Positions 1 through 8,300 of a stretch of DNA of 14,066 nucleotides are shown in pieces. How positions within the stretch are numbered: position 1 is the stretch's first letter; each line of letters begins with the position of its first letter. The notes under the pieces were generated by a model, which was not told the origin of the DNA, ran no database searches, and was given only the letters and a program-made list of their open reading frames with translations. The DNA lies in the NCBI GenBank assembly GCA_964520785.1, contig CAZFQG010000171.1, positions 1-14,066 on the forward strand, given 5' to 3'. Origin of the DNA: CAZFQG01 sp964520785. GTDB lineage: Bacteria; Planctomycetota; Planctomycetia; Pirellulales; Thermoguttaceae. Both the position numbers and the translations under genes were made by a program.

Positions 1-1
1 A

Positions 2-30
2 AATTCGGGATCGCCCCCGGGAATTCGGGA
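2..30. repeat. Short direct repeat AATTCGGGA x2 at the window edge
   Basis: AATTCGGGA occurs at 2-10 and again at 22-30, a 20-base period. The CCCGGG and GAATTC hexamers fall between and within the copies. The repeat is short, and its role is unknown. It could be a remnant of a longer repeat cut by the window edge. Confidence 0.5.
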
Positions 31-391
31 AGTTAATTCTATACGAGTTCTTAGTGTCTACAAAGGACTAGGTGAAATCATCGTGCGTGCGTTGCCTCGC
101 GTTCCACACCCGCAGAGCACCGACCATTTTTCGGCGCTTTTTCCCAGCGAAATCGCTTCTCATGTCGGTTGTCTTTCGCCGAGATTAACGCCCCGGGCGG
201 TTTACGGGCCGCGAATCGGCCGATTTGCTGCCTTCATAATTCCTTTTTAATGCCGCGGAGCCTGGCCGGAACCGGATTTCCCGGCTATGCTGGTATTTGG
301 GGGGTGGTCCCCGACGGTTTCCGTTGGCTTGAACGTTTTTCGAGAGTTACACCTGAGAGGGGAAGAGCCCACGTTCTTTTCTTCCCAATTC

Positions 392-395
392 GAGG
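392..395 (+). promoter_or_regulatory. Probable ribosome binding site of the sulfatase gene
   Basis: GAGG ends six bases before the ATG at 402. This supports ATG 402 as the start, together with the signal peptide that begins directly there. It is the only reasonably placed Shine-Dalgarno-like site among the four genes of the window. Confidence 0.55.
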
Positions 396-401
396 TCTCC
401 C

Positions 402-2198
402 ATGAAGTTGCAGTTCCTCCCCACCGCCGTTTTCTCGTTCCTCTTCTTGTCGGCGGTCGGCATGGTGGCCGCCGAGGCCGAAGCGGATCGTCCGAATGTC
501 GTCCTCGTCATCACCGACGACCAAGGATACGGCGACATCCGCGCCCACGGCAACGCCATGATCGAGACCCCGCAAATGGATCGACTTCATGCGCAAAGCG
601 TGCGGCTGATTGACTTCCACGTCGATCCCACGTGTGCTCCGACCCGCGCGGCGCTGATGACCGGCCGGTACTCCACCCGGGTCGGCGTATGGCATACGGT
701 GATGGGTCGATCACAGCTCCGTAGCGACGAGACGACGATGGCCGACGTGTTCGCCGCCTCCGGATACACGACCGGCATGTTCGGGAAGTGGCACTTGGGA
801 GACAACCACCCTTTCCGCCCTCACGAACGGGGTTTCGGCGAGGCGTTCTATCATGGTGGTGGCGGGGTTTCGCAACAGAGCGACTACTGGAGGAATGATT
901 ATTTTGACGACACCTATTTCGCGAATGGAGTCCCGGTCCGGTGCGAGGGGTACTGCACGGACGTCTGGTTCGACAAGGCGATCGATTTCGTCCGCCGCAA
1001 CCGGGAGAAGCCTTTCTTCTGCTACATCGCGACGAACGCCCCCCACTCGCCGCTGTGGGTGGCGGAGGAATACTGGAAGCCGTACGCCGAGAAGGGCGTT
1101 CCCGAGCCGATGGCCCGATTCTACGGGATGATCACGAACATCGATGAGAATCTCGCTCGGCTGAGAGAAGAACTCGATGCGCTCGGACTCGCCGAGAACA
1201 CGCTCCTCCTGTTCATGACCGATAACGGCACGGCGACCGGCGCGGGGGATGAAACCGCGCGGGGACGCGACGAGGAGGGTCGCCGGCACGGGTTCAACGC
1301 CGGCATGAAGGGGAAGAAGGGTTCGCATTACGACGGCGGCCACCGCGTACCGTGCTTTCTCCATTGGCCCAAGGGGGGACTCGACGGCGGCGTCGAAATC
1401 GACGAAATCACGGCGCACGTGGACCTCTTGCCGACGCTCATCGATCTGATCGGCCTGAAGCGGCCGGAAGGGATGAATCCCTTCGACGGCATGAGCCTGG
1501 TGCCCCTCTTGAAGAAACATCTGGAGGGCCGCCGAGCCGATTGGCCGGACCGGGTGCTTTTCGTCGAGGTCAACCGCCTGAAGCAGCCGCCGAAGTGGCG
1601 GCGCAACGCGGTGATGACCGACCGCTGGCGGCTGATCGAGGGGCGGGAATTATACGACGTCCAGATCGACCCGGGGCAGAAGAAGAACGTCATCGCCGAT
1701 CATCCGGACGTAGCGCGGCGGCTCTACGACGCCTACGAGGCGCGGTGGCCGGGGCTGATCAAAAGAGCCGGCGAGTACACGCGGAGCGTTCTCGGTTCCG
1801 CCGCGGAAAACCCGCTGACACTCTACAGCCACGATTGGCACCCCACGTCCGGCCCGATCTCGGCATGGAATCAATCGCAGGTCGAAGAGATGGTCCCGTG
1901 GAACGGCTTTTGGGCCGTTCGGGTGGCCCGGCCCGGCGTTTACCGGTTCACGCTCCGCCACCGCCCGGCGTACGCGGCGGTACCTCTTCAAGCGGAAGTG
2001 GCGCGGCTGGAGATCGGGAATTCTCCAGAGACGATCGGGGAGATGATCAAGGTCCGGAAGCGGGTTCCCCGAGGAGCGACCGAGGTGTCGTTCGAGGTGG
2101 AATTGCCGGAGGGGGATTGCTTCGCGCAAACCTGGTTGGAGGAGGAATCCGGGGAGTGTCGAGGGGCATACTACGTCGAGGTGGAACGCCGCGGGTAG
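402..2198 (+). CDS. Exported formylglycine-dependent sulfatase (family S1, arylsulfatase-like)
   Basis: A 598-residue sulfatase that hydrolyses sulfate esters, probably on sulfated polysaccharides outside the cytoplasm; the substrate cannot be read from the sequence. Residues 1 to about 24 form a signal peptide (MKLQ start, hydrophobic core, ending near VAAEA). The catalytic domain follows. D39-D40 in the ITDDQGYGD motif and D274-N275 are the expected metal ligands. C78 in CAPTR (CxPxR) is the residue converted to formylglycine, with R82 beside it. GKWHLGD (K129, H131), H215 in NAPHSP and K306 in GKKGS fit the other conserved active-site positions, and DGGHRVP (311-317) replaces the usual EGGxRVP. 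From about residue 475 a C-terminal extension predicted to be beta-rich carries a GVYRFTLRHRP segment, seen in many planctomycete sulfatases as I recall them. All key residues are present, so the enzyme should be active if a maturation enzyme exists elsewhere; none is in this window. It is convergent with the large genes downstream. Confidence 0.96.
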   Translation: MKLQFLPTAVFSFLFLSAVGMVAAEAEADRPNVVLVITDDQGYGDIRAHGNAMIETPQMDRLHAQSVRLIDFHVDPTCAPTRAALMTGRYSTRVGVWHTVMGRSQLRSDETTMADVFAASGYTTGMFGKWHLGDNHPFRPHERGFGEAFYHGGGGVSQQSDYWRNDYFDDTYFANGVPVRCEGYCTDVWFDKAIDFVRRNREKPFFCYIATNAPHSPLWVAEEYWKPYAEKGVPEPMARFYGMITNIDENLARLREELDALGLAENTLLLFMTDNGTATGAGDETARGRDEEGRRHGFNAGMKGKKGSHYDGGHRVPCFLHWPKGGLDGGVEIDEITAHVDLLPTLIDLIGLKRPEGMNPFDGMSLVPLLKKHLEGRRADWPDRVLFVEVNRLKQPPKWRRNAVMTDRWRLIEGRELYDVQIDPGQKKNVIADHPDVARRLYDAYEARWPGLIKRAGEYTRSVLGSAAENPLTLYSHDWHPTSGPISAWNQSQVEEMVPWNGFWAVRVARPGVYRFTLRHRPAYAAVPLQAEVARLEIGNSPETIGEMIKVRKRVPRGATEVSFEVELPEGDCFAQTWLEEESGECRGAYYVEVERRG

Positions 2199-2239
2199 GG
2201 TCGCGCGTTCGATTTCACGGTACCTCGTTCCAAGAGACC

Positions 2240-2280
2240 CCGCCAACAAGGCGGCGCGCACGATACGGCCCGGGCATCGT
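2240..2280. terminator. Possible bidirectional termination region between convergent genes
   Basis: The 108-base gap between the sulfatase stop (2198) and the gene B stop (2307) holds short GC-rich stems: CCGCC/GGCGG at 2240-2254 with a 5-base loop, and ACGAT/ATCGT at 2260-2280 around a GCCCGGGC core. A further CCCGA/TCGGG pair (2298-2314) spans the gene B stop codon. None is followed by a T-run on either strand, so this is not a textbook intrinsic terminator. The convergent position is the main argument. Confidence 0.25.
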
Positions 2281-2306
2281 CCCCTTGCGAAGGACGGCCC
2301 GACGGA

Positions 2307-5300
2307 CTATCGGGAGTTCTCGGATACGCGAATCCACCGCCAGGGAGAGCGAAGCGATGCCAGCGTGAAGAGACCGACGGCCGCCAGGCCCGCCGCCTCC
2401 GGACGCAGAAGGGCATACCACAAGACGCCGAAGAGGACACCCGCGAAATGCGGGTAAAGGAACCATTTCGTCGCGCGTCGGTCCCGGAGCGCGAAGAGCA
2501 GGTAGACGATGCCGATGGCAAGAACCGCCGCGGCCGAATACCGAAGGGCGGGGGAGGCGAAGGAAGCGTCCGGGGGAACCATCGGCGCGAATTGGTCGGT
2601 CCCCTCGATAATCCGAAAGCGTCGCACCCGCGGCGCCGTACCGGTTTCGGCGGCGGCGAGTGATTCCCAAACGTCGCGGGGTTCCGAGAGGCTTTCCGAT
2701 TGGATGCAGATGTCGTTCCAGAGGTCCTCCTTTTTCCAGCGGCGCGCGATCTCATGGATTTCGTCGAGCAGTATCTTTGCTTCCGGCGCAACCGGATCGA
2801 GCCGCCGAGCGGCCGCGACGAGTCGACGACTCCACGCCGCAAACCATCGCAAGTCGGATGCGGACGGGGTTCCGACCGCCGCCGCCTCGCGGCGGATCAG
2901 ATTCGCCAGATCCTGGAGCCGCAGCAGATCGGCTTCCACGCCCGAGAGGGTGGGCGCGGACGGGGGACCCAGTGGAGCAGTGGGATCGGAACGAACCGTC
3001 ACGATTCCGTCCCTGATCTGCAAATAAGCCGGACGCGGGTAGGCATGCGTCGCGGCGCCGCGAGAATCATCGCGCGGCGGCGTAATCCGAAAGATCAAGC
3101 TGATCCGCTGGGGCAGCGAGCGGGACGCCAACGGTATCGCATAGCGCCTTTCGCCCAAAAGAGGTTTGGGCAAAGGCCGCGGGATCGGGTCGACCGGCAT
3201 TCCGCAAACGAACGCCCGAACCAGCTCGCAGCCCTCGGGGAGTTCGAGCGGGCATTCGGCGTTTCCGGCGGGCTCGATGTCGTAGACGGCCACGCCGTGG
3301 ATGTCCTTGGCGTCGTGCGCGACGTACACGTCGGCGAAGCGCGCCGTGGCGATCCCTTTGGGAATATCTCGGATTACCAGGACGGCGGCGTAGTCATCCC
3401 AGGTCGCCTCAAACGCCTTCGGAGCATCGTCGGTGTCGCCGGGCCACGCGAAATCCGCCGGGAAGGAGCCGGGTCGGAGATAGCGCCGATCCCAATCCAA
3501 CGCTTGTTCTCCGATGCGCGTCGGCAGAACCACCGTGCGCGACGCCACGCGGGTCTCTCCGACTTCGGCCGGCAGCATTTCGATTCTCGGCAACGCGACG
3601 CGCGAAAGAGTCTCGCCCCCCTTCAACTCGAACTCCAACCGTCCCACCCAGTGCCCTTCAATCGCCTCCGCGGGTCGAATGACCAATCGTTTGCCGGCGG
3701 ATGTCTCTTCCATCGCGTGGGGCTCCGCCGGCATGATACGCCGAACGGCGGTGATTTCTTCGGGAACCAACAACGCGATCTGGTCGAGGAGGCCGTTTCG
3801 CGATGTCAATCGGATTTCAGCCAGAACGTGCCAAACCTGGCGTCGAAAAGGGGCCAGAATCAGCGTCGCCTCGACGAAGGGAGCATTCGGCTCGACGGCC
3901 AATTCGAGCCTCGGTGCGTCTCCTTCGGCCTGATAGGCGCGAACAAGCCGCGCGTCGACGAGGGATTCCCGCGGAACGATTGATTCCGGAAGCGGGGTAC
4001 AACCGGATTCCGTCAGCACCCGGACGGAGGCGCCGAAACGCCGCGCCAGCAGCAGACGGGCCTCGCGGACCGAAGCGCCGAGGATGCGGATAATCGGGAA
4101 ATCCACCTTCGTCGGAGGTCGCGCCGGCATATGCCCCTTCAACGCGAGAATATGCTTACCGGAAACGGCTTCGCCGAGAAAGACGTTAACCGCCGAGGTC
4201 GAATCCCGCGACCAGCGGACCGAGCGCTGGACGTCCTCCTGATAGACCGAGACGCTATCGATTCGAACGTCCCGCGGAACATCCATTTGGTAGGCGAGTC
4301 GCGGAGATTCGGTATCCAACTCCGCGCGAAACCTCACCACGGCCGAATCGGCCCCGCATTCGCAGACGGTTTCCTGTTTTACCGAGACGGCGTCGTCTCG
4401 CGGCGTCGCCTCGACGAACCGCTGGTCGAGCCCGTCCATGCGGTACGCGAAATCGGGAGGACGAGCCGTCTCGCCGCCCCACGCCGCGGCGAAGTCTTCG
4501 ATCGGTATTGCCTCGGACGAGCCGTCGGACGACATCTCCAGCCGCGGGTCGACCGAAACCGCCAGCCAGGAGCGCGTGACCGGAATGCCGGCCGGAACGA
4601 GCCGGGGCACCGCGATCCGCTCCGTCCCTCTGCGCCCCTCCAGGAAAAAACTCTTCTCAAGCGACAGCGGTCGCGACGGCGAGCCGCCGATGGAGACCCG
4701 AAATGCCGAAACCGTTTCGCCGCCGTCCTCTCTCGGAGTCCAAACAAAGTCACCTTGACCACCGGGATCCGCCGGCCGCAGCGGAGCGTCGGCGCGGAAG
4801 TCGACATATCGGACACCTTCGGGTAGTCCCTGCAGGGAGATTTTGGCGTCCAGCCGAACCGAGTCCGGTCGCAGATGCATCCAAAACAGACACGTCGCGT
4901 CCGCGTCGCCGAGTTCGGTCCTTTCACCCGTCGTCGGCCACTTCCAGGTCAGGGTCAGCGAATCGGCGGGGCCAAGAATCGCGTGGGTCTTGCCGGTACG
5001 GCGGTCGTGCCGTACCTCGCCGACCGCGCTGGCGACGTCGACTCGAGGCCCGTTGGCCGGCACTGTCAGCGTCGCTTCCGCGGAGAGGACCGGTGGAATT
5101 CCGACCACCGCTTTATGAGTCTCCTCGGAAGTGAGCACCTTGGGCCGCAACCACACCTCGACGCGGTGTCGGCCTGGCTCGGAGATGGGAATTCGCATTC
5201 CTCCGGGCGAGGTTCGCCACGCCGTCAAACGTCCGTCCACGCGGACGCCGTCCGTACGGATAACCCCCTCCGTCGTCTTGATCGGCAACGTCAGCTCCGC

Positions 5301-8300
5301 CGCCTGCGCGGTGTTTTTCACTTCATATCGAAACCGCCATTCACGCGGAACAACCTCCTCTTCATCGGCGCTCCACACCAGTTCGCAATCGTAGTTGGCC
5401 GAAAGAATGGCCACCGCCGAGGCGGCGGTCGCGGTACCCTCCCGGTGGAGTTCCCGGTATAGAGGTTCCGGGACCAGAACCCGCCCCGGCGGCGCCTTCG
5501 CATCATCCGCGACGGGAAACAACACCGGAAAGACCGGCGGTTCCCGGCCGGAGTCCGGCGTGGTACCGGTTCCGTTGACCTGAGCCGAGGCAAGGGTCGG
5601 CGGCAACAGGACCGCGATGCAGGCCAGCGCGGTGGCGACATGCCGCGCGGAATGCCGGGATGCGTGGGCCGTCGGCCCCGATTCAAAATCCCCCGGCGGC
5701 CGGGTCCGCCGTAAGAGCCTCGAGAAGGCTACCGCCAGGAAACCCAAGAACGCGCCCGAGACGATGTTCAAGAGCACCGGCGAGACCAGCAAGCAGGCGA
5801 TGACGCACGCCGCCGCGCCGCAAACCCAATAGGCTTTGGTGGAACGGAAGACTCCGATCCCGACTCCGGCGATTCCAAGCAGGACGGCGTATCCGAAGGC
5901 TTCGAGCGTAAACCGCCGTACCACCTGAAACGATTCACCGCCGCGGACCGCGACGAACCGGTAAGCGGACCACCCCTGGCGCCCGGACGGGGCCCGCGGC
6001 GCCTCGACGCCGGCGTACATCGGGTGCGTGCCGGTCGATCCGTCGCCGGTGTTTGCGTCCGGATCGAACATCGGTTCCGGACCGCTTACTCCTCCGGCGG
6101 CGGCGAGCGGTCCGAAGAGAGAGGTAATCCGCTGGACGATTCCAGGCTGGATTTCCGGTTCCGAGACCGGGAAGTAGCCGGGCGCGAATCGGACGATCCA
6201 GTCCATCTCGATTACGGGGAAATCGGGCTCGATGCGTGGCATGTCGAGCCGCCGGACGAGACCGAGCGGGGTTTCCCTCCCGGAGAAGACGATTTTGAGA
6301 TTCAGGTGTTTCTTTCGCGGCGCCAGCGGCACCGTGAGGACCGGCGGCCCGCCCGAGGAGGCCGGTCTGAACGAGATATTCGTTCCGTCGAGTCGGATCT
6401 CGCGGACGTCCGTTTTCGATATTTCCTCCGGCAAGGTGACGGTGACGCTCCGCGCGCCGGTGTTTTCCAAGTGGTACCGCGCGGTGTGTATCGTCTTTCC
6501 GGAGGAAGCGAACTCCGAATCGATTTCTCCCCTCCATGCCCAGACGGGATGCTCCGGCTTGCCGGACTCGCGAGGCCGGATGACGAGCCCTCCGGAATCC
6601 AAATCGGACTGCGCGTATTCGAAGACGGCCCTTGCCGTATCGTACCGATCGGAGGGGACGGCCGCCGGAATGGCCGGATCGAGCGATGACGAAACGACGA
6701 CGGGACCGTGGCCGTCGTTCGCCAAGACGGTGACGAACGCCTCCGCCTTCTCGGCTTCCGGCAGCCAGGCAAGCGCGATGTCGGCATTCTCGTCGAACGG
6801 GGTTCGGCGGGATGCGCGGATTTCGAAGGGAACGCTTCGCGGCGCGAAGAGCGTGATTTCCCACGTTTCTCCCTCGAGCGCGGCGCCGACGGACGCCTTT
6901 TCGGCCGCGTCGAGTCTGCGCGCCTCCAATTGGGAATTCCTCCCGTCGGCGAACTCCCAGCGAAGCGGTCCCTCGCGCGGTTGGGAAAACCGGACCCAAA
7001 AGCGTTCGACCCGGGTCGCCTCGGGAATGCATTCGATTTCGTAGTTTTCCGCGAGCGCGCCGTCGATGAACCCGGCGGTACACTCGATATGCGCGGAAAA
7101 CCGGGGAACGCTCTTCCGGAGGGTCACCTGCAGCGATTCCGCCTTCATATCGTCGAGAAACACCAGTGTCCCGGACGAGCGGAGGAAGGAGGAGAACCGT
7201 TCGCCGCCGAGTTGGTCGGGGTCCAATCGTGTCAGGAATTCGTCTCCCAGGGTCCGCAACTGAACGCTTCCCTCTCCGCGCAGCGACATAACGCGGCGAA
7301 CCGACTCGGCGGCGGGATAATGAAGCGGCCGGAGTTCGTCCATGCCGAGTGAGACGTCTCGCGGCGAGTAAAGGCGCCGAGCAAGAACGACGCTCTCGAC
7401 GGGCCGGTTCGGCGTCAAGGGGCGGGCCAACCGGACCGTGAGCCGTCTTTCTTCGCCGCGCCGCGCGCGTTCCGCGCTCCAATCTTCGATCAATCCAGCG
7501 GTATCCGACTGGACGGAGTCGATGATCCACGGCCCCCGCACCGCGGCCTGGATCGAGAAGACGCGGCCCTGCGTCACTTGAAACAGGGTCTTCACGCGCG
7601 CCTGGATTTCGCCGGGACCGAATTGAAGCGACACGGCCTCTTCGGCGGTCACGCGCGGCTCCGGAAACTCGGTTTCGACTTCGATCCGCCAGAGGGGCTC
7701 CAAGCAAAGAAACTCGAAAAGCTCTCCGCGGTTCGGAGCGGGAATCGCCGAATAGTCCGTTTGAACCGCGCCGGAAGGGACGATTCGCGTCGCGATGAGC
7801 GGCGCATCCACGCGGACGCGGACGGCCTCCCGCGGCCGCGCGGCACCGTCCGCCATCCAAACGCGAGGAAGAAACCGTGGAGAGCCCTCGACAAGCCCGG
7901 CGATTCCCTCCACGCGGAGGAGGGCGGCGCCCTCTCGAACCGCTTCCGGCACTTCCACGCGCATAAGCAGACCCTCGCCTTCGCTGGATACGAGAGACCA
8001 GCGGCATGGCTGCCGATCCAGTTCCACGCGGGTCAGCCGCAAGGTCCCGTCCGTTCGAAGTTCCAAGGAACGGACGTCGTCGGAGGCGAAACGGATGTTC
8101 CATTCCGACGAGAGATCGATTCCCTTGGGACCGAGTACGTACGCCAATGATCCCTTGGCGACCTCGGCCGTCGGCCGGCCCACCCCATCCGGAATCAACC
8201 GCATTCGGCAGGCTGCGCGGCCTCCCAGTTCGATTCGCCACGTATTTCGGTCTTGGTCTTCGTCCTTTCGTGCGCAGACTCCCGTTCCGGCCGAGAGCCG

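Larger units (their letters stand above)
1..401. other. 5' flank of the sulfatase gene, no gene seen
   Basis: I find no convincing coding sequence here. The one open frame of about 78 codons (169-405, +) starts without a ribosome site, overlaps the sulfatase start, and encodes a composition typical of chance GC-rich frames. Small inverted repeats are present: AGCGA/TCGCT at 146-157, GGCCG/CGGCC at 207-221, GGGG/CCCC at 301-312, and ACGG/CCGT at 314-324. The last two lie back to back about 80 bases before the sulfatase ATG and could form leader hairpins. T-runs occur at 127-131, 138-142 and 244-248, but none directly follows a strong stem, so I do not call a terminator. No clear -35/-10 pair was found. 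The promoter of the sulfatase gene is presumably here but cannot be placed. Confidence 0.6.

Noticed and set aside
146..157. AGCGA/TCGCT inverted repeat as a terminator
   Set aside because: The loop would be only two bases and no T-run follows.
169..405. 78-codon plus-strand frame before the sulfatase
   Set aside because: No ribosome site, overlap with the sulfatase start, and chance-like composition.
1352..2368. 338-codon plus-strand frame overlapping the sulfatase
   Set aside because: It overlaps the sulfatase, whose catalytic motifs are complete, and the translation is Arg/Gly-rich with no domain.
2700..3983. 427-codon open frame on the plus strand, antisense to gene B
   Set aside because: Arg/Gln/Gly-rich shadow without signal or domain pattern; no ribosome site or promoter was seen.
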